Source: HXMU1428-3 sp965215715 (GTDB lineage: Bacteria; Pseudomonadota; Alphaproteobacteria; Rhizobiales; HXMU1428-3). From it: a stretch of DNA of 64,000 bases. Of this stretch, positions 18,372-26,874 are shown one piece after another (the stretch's first letter is position 1; every line of letters starts with the position of its first letter). The notes under the pieces are model-generated. The model saw only the letters and a list, made by a program, of their open reading frames with translations. It was not told the origin of the DNA and made no database searches. The translations under genes and the position numbers were made by a program. Location of the stretch: positions 1,488,001 to 1,552,000 of the forward strand of contig OZ244129.1 in the NCBI GenBank assembly GCA_965215715.1. Reading direction: 5' to 3'.

Positions 18372-18704
18372 TTATTTATCTTCTACAGGTTCCGTTTTTG
18401 ACCGCAAATTGGCTACCGCCCCACGGGCGACGCGCACGCGCACCCCGTCAGCAATCTCAACCTGGAATTCTTGGTCGTCCACCACTTTGGTGATTTTACC
18501 GATGAGGCCGCCATTGGTCACAATCGTGTCGCCGCGGCGCAGATTATCGATCATCTCGCGATGTTTCTTCATCTGATTTTGTTGCGGCCGAATGATTAGG
18601 AAATACCAAATGGCAATTAATGCAGCAAACAGAAACACAGTCCCAAAAATATCTGCCCCGCCTCCGGTGGCTGATGTTTGCGCATATGCAGGCGTTATCA
18701 ACAT
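18372..18704 (-). CDS. yajC: Sec translocon accessory protein YajC
   Basis: A 110-residue single-pass membrane protein. It has one helix (FGTVFLFAALIAIWYFLIIRPQQNQ) followed by the conserved KKHREMIDNLRRGDTIVTNGGLIGKI domain. YajC associates with SecDF. It is first in the yajC-secD-secF operon and divergent from the DUF815 ATPase gene. Confidence 0.95.
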   Translation of the reverse strand: MLITPAYAQTSATGGGADIFGTVFLFAALIAIWYFLIIRPQQNQMKKHREMIDNLRRGDTIVTNGGLIGKITKVVDDQEFQVEIADGVRVRVARGAVANLRSKTEPVEDK

Positions 18705-18880
18705 AAATTCAATCCCTTAACCATTCACATTTTCAAAGCGCTTTTTGTTAATATTAAAAAGCCAACAGGACTATAGCCGCTTAAAGCATGATTGCAAGCT
18801 ATCCCTAACCCTCTATAGTTAGATTTTTGAAGAAAAAAACATTTTTTGCCAAAGATGATAAACAAAACAGATGCTATTTT

Positions 18881-19735
18881 ATGAAAACCAATGATCTTTT
18901 CGCCCAAATTGGACGTATTGCTGATGCCTTGGAGCGTTTGGCGCCTAAAAACAGTAAATCTCCCCACTTTCAAACGGGTCAAGCCTATCTATGGCAGGGC
19001 GAGGCTGACACCTTTGCCTTGATTGATCGTGTCAATGCCATTGATTTGAAGTTTCTTGTTGGTATTGAGCTGCAACAAGAAAAGCTGATGATCAACACCT
19101 CAAGCTTTGCCAAGGGCTATCCAGCCAATAATGCGCTGTTGTGGGGTGCCCGGGGCATGGGTAAAAGTTCACTTGTAAAAGCGGTGCATCAACAACTTAT
19201 TCAAGAAAATCCTGACTGGCCGCTCATCTTGATTGAGATTTTGCGGGAAGATATTGGTACCCTTACTTCTTGTCTTGATAAGCTGAAAAAAGACCAGCAC
19301 CGGTTTATTCTATTTTGTGATGACCTTTCTTTTGATCAAAAAGACAATAGCTACAAATCCTTGAAAGCCCTTTTGGAAGGTGGGCTGGCCGGGCGGCCTG
19401 ATAATGTAATTTTTTATGCCACTTCAAATCAACGCCATTTGTTAAACCGTGATCAATCTGAGTATGACACCAGCTCAGCTATCCATGGCACTGACATCAC
19501 CAATGAAACCATTTCTCTGTCAGATCGGTTTGGCCTGTGGCTGGGCTTTCACAATTGTAGCCCGCAAGAGTTTCAAGAGATGGTTCAAACCTATGCCGCC
19601 CATTACCAAATTCCGCTGAGTGAAGATGAACTTCTGAAACAGGCTCATCAATGGTCAATGGAACGGGGCAGTCGCTCTGGAAGAGTGGCTTGGCAATTTA
19701 TTCAACATCTGTTGGGGGTTCATGAAATCAGATAG
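18881..19735 (+). CDS. DUF815-family AAA-type ATPase
   Basis: About 284 residues. The Walker A loop is LLWGARGMGKSSLVKAV near residue 93; Walker B is RFILFCDDLSF near 145; a sensor-type YATSNQRHL follows, then SDRFGLWLGFHNCS, all typical of DUF815. The frame is open back to a TTG at 18827, but the ATG at 18881 (MKTNDLFAQIGRIADALERL) matches where the family starts. The family is usually adjacent to yajC in alphaproteobacteria. Its cellular role is not known. Confidence 0.88.
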   Translation: MKTNDLFAQIGRIADALERLAPKNSKSPHFQTGQAYLWQGEADTFALIDRVNAIDLKFLVGIELQQEKLMINTSSFAKGYPANNALLWGARGMGKSSLVKAVHQQLIQENPDWPLILIEILREDIGTLTSCLDKLKKDQHRFILFCDDLSFDQKDNSYKSLKALLEGGLAGRPDNVIFYATSNQRHLLNRDQSEYDTSSAIHGTDITNETISLSDRFGLWLGFHNCSPQEFQEMVQTYAAHYQIPLSEDELLKQAHQWSMERGSRSGRVAWQFIQHLLGVHEIR

Positions 19736-19868
19736 TTTTGGATTTACAACTTTTATGTTTACAAAAAGACACTTGCAAAATAAAAGTTAATGGACTTAAA
19801 TTCATACATGTGGGATGTGACGCCAATACAATTTGGCATTTTGTTGAAAGCGCCTTATAGATCTTCTT

Positions 19869-20795
19869 ATGCAAGACATCATTAACATTGAAGCCGTGAA
19901 CAAAACCTACAAAGGTGGGTTTCAGGCCCTAAAGAATATCGACCTCACAATTAAAAAAGGTGAGATCTTTGCTTTGCTCGGGCCTAACGGCGCTGGCAAA
20001 ACCACACTTATTGGCACCATTTGCGGTATTGTTACTCCCTCCAGCGGATCCATTCACGTGAACGGCCATGACATTGAAAAAGAGTACCGCCAGACAAGAG
20101 CCATGATTGGGCTGGTTCCACAAGAGCTGACAACCGAAGCTTTTGAAACTGTTTTCAACACTGTTTCTTTCTCGCGTGGTTTGTTTGGCAAGCCGGCGAA
20201 CCCGGCATACGTTGAACAGGTTTTGAAAAGCTTAAGTTTGTGGGATAAAAAAGATGAATCGATCATGACCCTGTCAGGCGGCATGAAGCGCCGGGTTTTG
20301 ATCGCTAAGGCTTTGTCACACGAACCTGAGATTTTGTTTTTAGATGAGCCGACTGCCGGGGTTGATGTGGAGCTGCGCAAAGACATGTGGGCACTTGTGC
20401 ATCAGCTGCGCCAGGAGGGCACCACCATCATCTTAACCACCCATTATATTGAAGAAGCTGAGTTAATGGCTGACCGCATCGGCGTGATTAGCCAGGGTGA
20501 GATTATTTTGGTGGAAGAAAAAAATGAACTGATGGCCAAAATGGGCAAAAAGCAATTGCTGATACACCTGGCCGAACCGCTAGAGGCGATCCCGGGTGTG
20601 TTTAATGAATTTGACCTCAGCCTTGAAGAGGACGGGGCACATTTGGTTTACACTTATGATGCCAGAGGCAACCGCACGGGTATTACCCGTTTGTTAAAGC
20701 ACTTAAGCGAACACAACATCACATTTAAAGATTTAGACACCAAACAAAGCTCCCTAGAGGAGATCTTTGTGGAACTTGTAAAGCAACCATCATGA
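19869..20795 (+). CDS. ABC transporter ATP-binding protein (YadG type)
   Basis: A 308-residue ATPase with Walker A GPNGAGKTT (about residue 39), signature LSGGMKRRVLIAKAL, Walker B EILFLDEPTAGVD, and the switch histidine in LTTHYIEEAE. A C-terminal regulatory domain of about 80 residues follows, as in ABC-2 exporters. The stop overlaps the permease start by four bases. Substrate unknown; E. coli YadGH is the closest arrangement I recognise. Confidence 0.92.
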   Translation: MQDIINIEAVNKTYKGGFQALKNIDLTIKKGEIFALLGPNGAGKTTLIGTICGIVTPSSGSIHVNGHDIEKEYRQTRAMIGLVPQELTTEAFETVFNTVSFSRGLFGKPANPAYVEQVLKSLSLWDKKDESIMTLSGGMKRRVLIAKALSHEPEILFLDEPTAGVDVELRKDMWALVHQLRQEGTTIILTTHYIEEAELMADRIGVISQGEIILVEEKNELMAKMGKKQLLIHLAEPLEAIPGVFNEFDLSLEEDGAHLVYTYDARGNRTGITRLLKHLSEHNITFKDLDTKQSSLEEIFVELVKQPS

Positions 20796-21553
20796 ACACA
20801 TTGGCCGTCTGGGCGATTTATAAATTTGAGATGATGCGGGCGTGGCGCACGTTAGGCCAAAGCTTGGCGTCGCCTGTTATCTCAACCTGTTTGTATTTCA
20901 TAGTTTTTGGCTCTGCCATTGGCTCGCGCATCGCGCAGGTTGACGGCATTTCTTATGCCGCCTTTATTGTGCCCGGTCTGATTATGTTTTCTATATTAAC
21001 CCAAAGCCTTTCTAACGCAGCCTTTGGCATTTATTTCCCGCGTTTTACTGGCACCATCTATGAGGTTCTGTCCGCCCCTATTTCGCCGTTGGAAATCACC
21101 CTTGGATATGTGGGGGCCGCTGCCAGCAAATCCTTTATCTTAGGTTTGGTTATTCTGGCGACAGCGCATTTATTTGTGCCTATAGAGATCAAGCACCCAT
21201 TTATCATGCTGCTGTTTTTGACCCTAACATGCCTCACCTTTGCCATGCTCGGCTTTATCATCGGCATTTGGGCTGATGGATTTGATAAATTACAAATCAT
21301 CCCTCTTTTGGTCATCACCCCCTTGGCCTTTTTGGGCGGCACGTTTTATTCCATCTCCATGCTGCCCCCATTTTGGCAAACGGTGACATTGTTTAACCCG
21401 GTGGTGTATCTGATTAGTGGGTTCCGCTGGAGTTTTTATGAAATTGCAGATGTGAATGTGGGTTTGAGTTTGTTAATGATCACGCTGTTTCTAGGGCTAG
21501 CGATGGGCGTGATTTGGTGGATTTTCAAAACGGGCTATCGGTTGAAAACATAA
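20792..21553 (+). CDS. ABC-2 type permease (YadH type)
   Basis: A 253-residue membrane protein with six predicted helices. It carries the ABC-2 signature AFLGGTFYSISMLPPFWQTVTLFNPVVYLISGFRWS, written here as seen in the frame in segments: FLGGTFYSISMLPPFW, then NPVVYLISGFRW. It starts within the stop of the ATPase gene (ATGA overlap), so the two form one exporter. Downstream lies the palindromic repeat at 21598. Confidence 0.9.
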   Translation: MNTLAVWAIYKFEMMRAWRTLGQSLASPVISTCLYFIVFGSAIGSRIAQVDGISYAAFIVPGLIMFSILTQSLSNAAFGIYFPRFTGTIYEVLSAPISPLEITLGYVGAAASKSFILGLVILATAHLFVPIEIKHPFIMLLFLTLTCLTFAMLGFIIGIWADGFDKLQIIPLLVITPLAFLGGTFYSISMLPPFWQTVTLFNPVVYLISGFRWSFYEIADVNVGLSLLMITLFLGLAMGVIWWIFKTGYRLKT

Positions 21554-21597
21554 ACTTGTTTATCCCCAAGATCGCCCCATCCCAAAGTCTCCATTCT

Positions 21598-21690
21598 CAG
21601 CTATCATGGATAGCTGTGAGCAGAAAACGTAGGCCGAACGGCCGTCGGCGCGTTGCGCCGCGCCGTCGCAGGGCGGGAGCGAAGCTCCCA
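21598..21690. repeat. GC-rich REP-like palindromic element
   Basis: A chain of hairpins between two convergent genes: CAGCTATC/GATAGCTG around ATG (21598-21616), GGCCGAACGGCC, GGCGC-GTT-GCGCC, and GGGAGC-GAA-GCTCCC (21675-21689). The part from AACGTAGGCCGAACGGCCGT to GGGCGGGAGC recurs, inverted, at about 42206-42275. It may act as a terminator for the convergent ABC and SulP genes. Confidence 0.7.
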
Positions 21691-21705
21691 TAGCCCGTGA
21701 GACAA

Positions 21706-23295
21706 TTAATGCCCCCCTGCACCGTATTTAGAGGCATAATCAACAGCCAGACCATATACAGGATCATCGGTGTCTTTATCAACAATTAGCATGCCAGAGC
21801 GCTCAAGCAACATTTGGCAATCTCGGCTCAAGTGACGCAAGTGCAGTTTTTTGCCATAGCCATCATAACGGGCGGCCAATGCTTCAATCGCTTCCAGGGC
21901 TGAATGGTCCCAAACGCGGGCGTTTTTAAAGTCGATATAGACCTCATCAGGGTCTTCTTTGGGTGTGAACTGTTCTTGAAATTCATTGGAAGAGGAAAAG
22001 AACAATTGGCCAGTGACATGATAAACTTTGGCGCCATTATCACGCAAACAATCGCGCACATGAATGTGCTTTGCGCTTTCCCAGGCAAACACCAGAGCGG
22101 ATACAATAACACCAACCACCACAGCGATGGCGAGGTCAGTAAACACTGTGACAAGAGAGACAAGGATAAGCACGAAGGCATCTGTCAAAGGGATTTTGGG
22201 CAGCATCTTAAAGGTGCCCCAAGCAAAGGTGCCGATGACCACCATGAACATCACGCCAACAAGGGCTGCCAACGGGATTTGTTCAATCAAGGGGGAAGCG
22301 AACAAAATAAAGCATAGCAAAAACAAAGCGGCAGCAATGCCTGAGATCCTCGTGCGCCCGCCAGATGAGACATTAATCATTGTTTGACCGATCATTGCAC
22401 ACCCACCCATTGAGCCAAAAAAGCCGCTGACCACATTGGAGGCCCCTTGCGCCAAACATTCTTTGGACGCCCCGCCGCGTTTTTCTAAAATATCATTGAC
22501 CAAGTTGAGGGTTAGAAGACTTTCAATTAAGCCGATGGCTGCCAGAATAAAGGCATAAGGCACAATCACTTTCAGTGTTTCAAAATTAATTGGAACGGAG
22601 GGGATGTGAAAACTTGGCAACCCAGCGCCAATTTTGGCCAAATCGCCAACTGTTCGGGTGTCTAGCCCACCAAAGATGACCAACAAACTCACACCAACAA
22701 TGGCAACCAATGGGGCAGGTACTGCCTTGGTCAATTTGGGTGTGACGTAAATCAAAACCATGGTCAGAACCACAAGCCCGAGCATTAAATAAAGCTGGCT
22801 GCCCTGCATCCAGTGCTGAACGCCATTTTCATCTGTCACTTTAAACTGGGATAGCTGAGCCAGAAAAATCACAATGGCCAGGCCGTTGACAAAACCAAGC
22901 ATCACCGGACGCGGCACCATGCGGATGAACTTGCCTAAGTGAAACACCCCGGCCAGCAACTGCAAGATCCCCATGAGAACCACCGTGGCAAACAAATATT
23001 CAACCCCATGCTGAACGACGAGCGAGACCATAACAACAGCCAGGGCCCCGGTGGCGCCTGAAATCATGCCTGGCCGACCGCCAAAAACGGCTGTCACCAA
23101 CCCAACAATAAAAGCGGCATAGAGCCCAACTAAGGGGTGAACATGGGCAACAAAGGCAAAGGCAACCGCTTCTGGGACCAAAGCAAGCGCTACAGTGAGC
23201 CCGCATAAAATTTCTGTTTTTAGCCGCGCTGCTTTTAACGGCTCTTGGCCAAAATAGGTTTCAGCTTTTTCAAACAAGGTTGATTGTGTGTTCAC
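21706..23295 (-). CDS. SulP-family anion permease with STAS domain
   Basis: An inner membrane transporter of about 529 residues. The N-terminal signature is LCGLTVALALVPEAVAFAFVAHV, then GLYAAFIVGLVTAVFGGRPGMISGATGA, followed by about ten more helices. The C-terminal 110 residues form a STAS domain (VYIDFKNARVWDHSALEAI). Substrate may be sulfate, bicarbonate or a dicarboxylate; the sequence alone does not decide. The frame is open to an ATG at 23358; the GTG at 23295 starts nearer the usual cytosolic N-terminus. The choice is uncertain. Confidence 0.88.
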   Translation of the reverse strand: MNTQSTLFEKAETYFGQEPLKAARLKTEILCGLTVALALVPEAVAFAFVAHVHPLVGLYAAFIVGLVTAVFGGRPGMISGATGALAVVMVSLVVQHGVEYLFATVVLMGILQLLAGVFHLGKFIRMVPRPVMLGFVNGLAIVIFLAQLSQFKVTDENGVQHWMQGSQLYLMLGLVVLTMVLIYVTPKLTKAVPAPLVAIVGVSLLVIFGGLDTRTVGDLAKIGAGLPSFHIPSVPINFETLKVIVPYAFILAAIGLIESLLTLNLVNDILEKRGGASKECLAQGASNVVSGFFGSMGGCAMIGQTMINVSSGGRTRISGIAAALFLLCFILFASPLIEQIPLAALVGVMFMVVIGTFAWGTFKMLPKIPLTDAFVLILVSLVTVFTDLAIAVVVGVIVSALVFAWESAKHIHVRDCLRDNGAKVYHVTGQLFFSSSNEFQEQFTPKEDPDEVYIDFKNARVWDHSALEAIEALAARYDGYGKKLHLRHLSRDCQMLLERSGMLIVDKDTDDPVYGLAVDYASKYGAGGH

Positions 23296-23451
23296 TTTGA
23301 TTAGGTCCCAATAAATAATTGAAAGCACATGAAAAAGGGTCTTTCCCCGTAATGGCAAAGACCGTCAAAAAATTCATTTTCATTAAGAAGTAGCCGCTGT
23401 CAGCGTTTCATATTTTTATAACATTTTAAAACGCTCTTAAGGCTTTGTATA

Positions 23452-23498
23452 AGCGGCCCTTTTTTCCAAAATCAGTACTCATCTTGATTTAGGAACGC
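23452..23498. repeat. Dispersed intergenic palindrome, degenerate copy 2
   Basis: TTTTTTCCAAAATCAG ... GGAACGC upstream of the SulP gene follows the layout of the copies at 3417 and 63042, with several mismatches and a poor left arm. It lies in the 205-base gap between the SulP start and the next gene. Confidence 0.4.
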
Positions 23499-23563
23499 AG
23501 TAGATACGCATATTTGCGCAAAAAAGCAAGTTTTAACATGTCGCAGAAGAAAAGGGCTGTTCC

Positions 23564-24082
23564 CTATTTTGCTCCTGCACGATTGGGCGATTGCATTTCA
23601 ACCACCCGGTTTAAATTTGAGGGCCAGGCGCAGGTTTGCTCGCCCACATCCTTGCATGGTTCATACACAACCACATCGCTTTTTGTCTCATCATCCCAAA
23701 CAATCTGAACGACAACAATCTTGGCGGTGCCTTTGGGCAAACTGATGGCGATGTCATTCAAACCAGATTTTGGCGGCAGGGCAAAGGGAAGTTGCGGATT
23801 ACATGCCACCAAGGGAAACTGCTTGTCCAAAGCCTGGCTGTTAATGGAATAGCGAATTTCTTTCAGCCGGCAATGAAGGGTTTGCAGGGCTGAAAAATAA
23901 ATCAATTGTTTGCCACCATAATTGCGAAATTGCACCCAGCCCTTATTTTTGTTGGCTGCCAACATGGTCTTGTACATTTCTATTGGGGGAATGCGGCTTT
24001 TATCTTGTGCCAAAACCTTTTGACCTAGAGCTAATAATAAAACACTCATGCATCCCAAAATGATCCAACTTGTAAACCGCAT
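23564..24082 (-). CDS. Conserved hypothetical secreted protein
   Basis: A 172-residue protein with a clear signal peptide (residues 1-25, ending KVLAQ). It has four cysteines (LHCRL, VACNPQ, EPCKD, QTCAWP), which could form two disulfides in the periplasm. I do not recognise a domain. It lies 28 bases downstream of the cytochrome c gene's position on the map but is transcribed before... rather, it ends the pair: on the minus strand the cytochrome c gene (24111-24455) comes first in coordinate only, while this gene's start at 24082 follows the cytochrome stop at 24111, so both are probably one operon. Confidence 0.6.
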   Translation of the reverse strand: MRFTSWIILGCMSVLLLALGQKVLAQDKSRIPPIEMYKTMLAANKNKGWVQFRNYGGKQLIYFSALQTLHCRLKEIRYSINSQALDKQFPLVACNPQLPFALPPKSGLNDIAISLPKGTAKIVVVQIVWDDETKSDVVVYEPCKDVGEQTCAWPSNLNRVVEMQSPNRAGAK

Positions 24083-24110
24083 AATCCAGCTCCCCCCTAA
24101 TCTTTATGGC

Positions 24111-24455
24111 TTAATTGGTTTCTTTAAACCCGCTTACCTTTTCATACCAGGCTGCCACATCTTCAATATCTACGTCAGTCATGGGACCCGCCACAGAATT
24201 CATAACCGCATGTAATCTCGTTCCATCACGAAATTGCGACAACCCTAACACGATGAAGCCTTCAACTGAACCTTCCCAGCCTTGGGCTTTGGCTGCGCGG
24301 GCCAAACCGACGCGCCCATGACAGCGCGTGCACAATTGGGCTTTGCCGCGCCCGCGTTGTTCGGGCGTTAAAGTGTCTTGCGCATAAACAATTGTAAGAT
24401 TATCTGATAGCATAGACATCAGCATGAACCCAACGGCAAAAATTAACGCCCTCAT
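24111..24455 (-). CDS. Small periplasmic class I cytochrome c
   Basis: About 114 residues with a signal peptide (ending VYAQD). Haem is attached at CTRCH (Cys42, Cys45, His46), and the likely axial methionine lies in SVAGPMTDVDIEDVAAWY, typical of c553-like monohaem cytochromes. The longer frame begins at 24473, but the ATG at 24455 has AAAGGA 7 bases upstream and is preferred. It is followed, 28 bases on, by the secreted hypothetical protein. Redox partner unknown. Confidence 0.83.
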   Translation of the reverse strand: MRALIFAVGFMLMSMLSDNLTIVYAQDTLTPEQRGRGKAQLCTRCHGRVGLARAAKAQGWEGSVEGFIVLGLSQFRDGTRLHAVMNSVAGPMTDVDIEDVAAWYEKVSGFKETN

Positions 24456-24741
24456 CAGACAATCCTTTCTCATTTCCTCATAAACTTATCATAATCATAC
24501 CTTGTTCGCTGACCACAACAGTGAAGTTTTTTGTTAATAGGGTTGAATGCATTGATAGGCGCGCTAATCGGCTATTAATAGGTGACAAATCTGCCACATA
24601 TACCTGTCTTGACAATGCCATATTTATCGTTAATTTTCGCGCCGGCCTGAGTGATCAGGTCCTTCATTTCAAAACGACAAATTGTCGAAAGGCCATTTCA
24701 GGCACTAAATTTTTCAAACGAAATAAATTGGAGTATTTTAA

Positions 24742-25104
24742 ATGTTTTTGAAACGGACAAGTTTCTTGTGCGCGTTGATTGCTGCGGGCTTTTTAATGCA
24801 GAGCCCTGCTCAAGCTGCCTTTAAGCAATGTGGCAAAGCCTCTTGGTATGCCGGTCCTGGCACCAAAACCGCCAACGGGGAACGCTTGCGCCACGGGGCT
24901 AACACTGCAGCTCACAAATCTTTGCCCTTTGGCTCAAAGGTTAGAGTTACGAACCGAGCTAATGGCCGGTCTATTATTGTCCGTATTAATGATCGTGGGC
25001 CGTTTATCGCCGGCCGCGTGATTGATCTCACACGCGGTGGGGCCAAACGTCTTGGCTTTATCAATTCAGGTGTGACACCTGTTTGTATCACACGCATTCG
25101 CTAA
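24742..25104 (+). CDS. RlpA-like septal/cell-wall protein
   Basis: A 120-residue exported protein with a double-psi beta-barrel. The signal peptide covers residues 1-25. The core shows GKASWYAGPGTKTANGE, LPFGSKVRVTN, and the catalytic-type IVRINDRGPFIAGRVIDLT, as in RlpA lytic transglycosylases. There is no SPOR domain and no lipobox, so it is a minimal soluble form. GGAG 8 bases before the ATG supports the start. A terminator follows. Confidence 0.88.
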   Translation: MFLKRTSFLCALIAAGFLMQSPAQAAFKQCGKASWYAGPGTKTANGERLRHGANTAAHKSLPFGSKVRVTNRANGRSIIVRINDRGPFIAGRVIDLTRGGAKRLGFINSGVTPVCITRIR

Positions 25105-25111
25105 ACAAATT

Positions 25112-25147
25112 CCGGCTCGTGATTTTCTTGTCTCGAGCCGGATTTTT
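25112..25147 (+). terminator. Rho-independent terminator after the RlpA-like gene
   Basis: CCGGCTCG (25112-25119) pairs with CGAGCCGG (25134-25141) and is followed by a T-rich run. Confidence 0.9.
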
Positions 25148-25187
25148 TCTCTTTCTTTGAAACTTGGTCTTAAAACCATTCCTCTTC

Positions 25188-25424
25188 TTAATGCCCTTGA
25201 TGAGCAGAGCGCGAGATGCAAATTGGCTCATCTGCCAAGACACATTCATAGTTTTGATTTAAAAACTGCAGACTTGAATGATGTGACAAGCGGTTTAAAG
25301 GTTGGCCGCTAACAAGCTCATTGACACTTTGTGAGCCAACATTTTGTATTGCCAGAACACTGGCACCGGTTCCAAGGGCGGTTAACGCCAAACTTGTAAG
25401 CAGTATGATCTGTAAAACTTTCAT
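25188..25424 (-). CDS. Small hypothetical exported protein
   Basis: A 78-residue protein starting MKVLQIILLTSLALTAL, a signal peptide or membrane anchor. The frame extends upstream to 25571, but the ATG at 25424 has AAGGGG 8 bases upstream, and the longer form would overlap the divergent gene. Two cysteines lie near the end (ECVLADEPICIS). No family recognised. Confidence 0.55.
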   Translation of the reverse strand: MKVLQIILLTSLALTALGTGASVLAIQNVGSQSVNELVSGQPLNRLSHHSSLQFLNQNYECVLADEPICISRSAHQGH

Positions 25425-25559
25425 AACAATTCCCCTTAATTTGAAAACCATCTGCTTTATCTGTCGCAACAACTGGTAAAGGGGTTCAAAAGCTCTTCCT
25501 AAAACTGTAAAAGGGTCAAAGCAGGCAAAGAAAACCTTTAAATGAAGGGAAAAACTCAG

Positions 25560-26105
25560 ATGGCAGTCCAAGTCAGATTACCGGGTAGCGGCAAACGCAA
25601 ATTTGAGGCAGAGATTGTCACCTTGCCAGCCACAGTTAAAGTGCCCAGCCCGCCAACACAACGGTTTGGCGGGCTTTTTATGGGGCTTGTTTTTACCATC
25701 ATCGGCTATGTGATGTTTCGAACGGGTCTTTTGCAAGATGGGTTTAATCTTCTGACTTTGTTTGGTCTTGGATGGGGCAGTTTTGGAGGTTTAACCCTGG
25801 CCAAAACCTTATTTTCCCCCAAAGGGCAAACGGTGATGGTTTTTGATGATGATTTGGTGCAGGTGAAAACGCAAGGGTGGCTTAAAAGCACACATTGGCA
25901 AGAGCCTCTGAAGACTTATGAAGGTGTGCGGCTGCGGTCTAAAGAGACCCCGTCTCGCCAAGCCAGCGCGCCCTATCAAATTATTGAATTGATCCATAAA
26001 GAAAAAGCCAAAACACTGCCACTTTATGCAGCGCGCAGTGATGATGCGCCCGTTGATCATTTAGAGCATTATGCCGATGTGTTGGATGTTGAGGTTATCA
26101 AGTAA
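25560..26105 (+). CDS. Hypothetical membrane protein
   Basis: About 181 residues with two hydrophobic helices (GLFMGLVFTIIGYVMF and LLTLFGLGWGSFGGLTLA) near residues 40-90, flanked by soluble strands. The layout resembles small PH-like membrane proteins of unknown function. ATG 25560 has GAAGGG 10 bases upstream; the ATG at 25542 does not have a good site. It converges on the yqeY gene 18 bases away. Confidence 0.6.
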   Translation: MAVQVRLPGSGKRKFEAEIVTLPATVKVPSPPTQRFGGLFMGLVFTIIGYVMFRTGLLQDGFNLLTLFGLGWGSFGGLTLAKTLFSPKGQTVMVFDDDLVQVKTQGWLKSTHWQEPLKTYEGVRLRSKETPSRQASAPYQIIELIHKEKAKTLPLYAARSDDAPVDHLEHYADVLDVEVIK

Positions 26106-26123
26106 GACTTGGCCAGAAAGGTG

Positions 26124-26573
26124 TTATTGAAGCAGCTCTTTGACAACCTTATTGGCCTGGCCAAAGTCCATTTTGCCGGCGTATTTTTCTTTTAACGCGC
26201 CCATGGTGCGGCCCATATCTTTCAAGCTTGAGGCACCAATTTCATCAACCACTTCTTTCACTGCAGCAGACACTTCCTGCTCGCTCATTTGCTGGGGTAA
26301 AAAGTCTTTGATGATTTCAATTTCTTCGCGCTCTTGGGCGGCAAGTTCGCCGCGTCCGGCCTCTTCATAGGTTTGGGCTGATTCAACCCGCTGTTTTACC
26401 ATCTTGGCCAAGATCTCTAAAATCTCGGCATCCGTGACGGCATCTTTGCCAGATGAGCGCGCCGCGATATCACGATCTTTAATGGCCGCATTAATCAAGC
26501 GCAACGTTCCAACCCGGCGCTTATCTTGCGCTTTTATGGCTGTTTTCAAGTTCTCATTTATTTCGTCGCGCAT
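26124..26573 (-). CDS. yqeY: GatB/YqeY domain protein
   Basis: A 149-residue helical protein: RDEINENLKTAIKAQDKRRVGTLRLI at the start, then EREEIEIIKDFLPQQMSE and the C-terminal MGALKEKYAGKMDFGQANKVVKELL. This is the stand-alone form of the tRNA-binding domain of GatB amidotransferase. It is thought to bind tRNA; its exact role is unknown. It is divergent from carA. Confidence 0.92.
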   Translation of the reverse strand: MRDEINENLKTAIKAQDKRRVGTLRLINAAIKDRDIAARSSGKDAVTDAEILEILAKMVKQRVESAQTYEEAGRGELAAQEREEIEIIKDFLPQQMSEQEVSAAVKEVVDEIGASSLKDMGRTMGALKEKYAGKMDFGQANKVVKELLQ

Positions 26574-26874
26574 TGTTCAACCTCAGAATCAATATCGTTC
26601 AATGAGCCTAATGCATTTTGGGCTTTCAACGCAAATGGTTTTAATTCATTAAATCATTGATTTGTATGTATATTTTATTATTTTTTTAGTTGACTATAAA
26701 AAACCAATCACTTATGTGTGGACCGTTTGCCAAGGGCTTCTCCAACGCTACAGTGTATGATAAGTCTGTAATTTGTCATGATACTGGCTAATTTAAAGCG
26801 TCAGTCAACTGGCAAAAGGATGCAAAATCCTTACAAAACAAGTGTATTTTTCTTAAATTTAAAGGGTTACATGA
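26574..26874. promoter_or_regulatory. Divergent yqeY/carA intergenic region
   Basis: No gene. It holds the promoters of yqeY (minus) and carA (plus). One candidate for carA is TTGACT at 26690-26695 with TTATGT at 26712-26717 (16-base spacing). There is no visible pyrimidine-type attenuator or ARG box. AAAGGG lies about 9 bases before the carA ATG. Confidence 0.4.

Noticed and set aside
21828..22387. Several overlapping frames on both strands inside the SulP gene
   Set aside because: They are shadows of the long SulP coding region; their residue composition is atypical and none has a start signal.
24521..24751. A 76-codon frame before the RlpA-like gene
   Set aside because: It overlaps the RlpA start, lacks a Shine-Dalgarno and shows no protein-like pattern.
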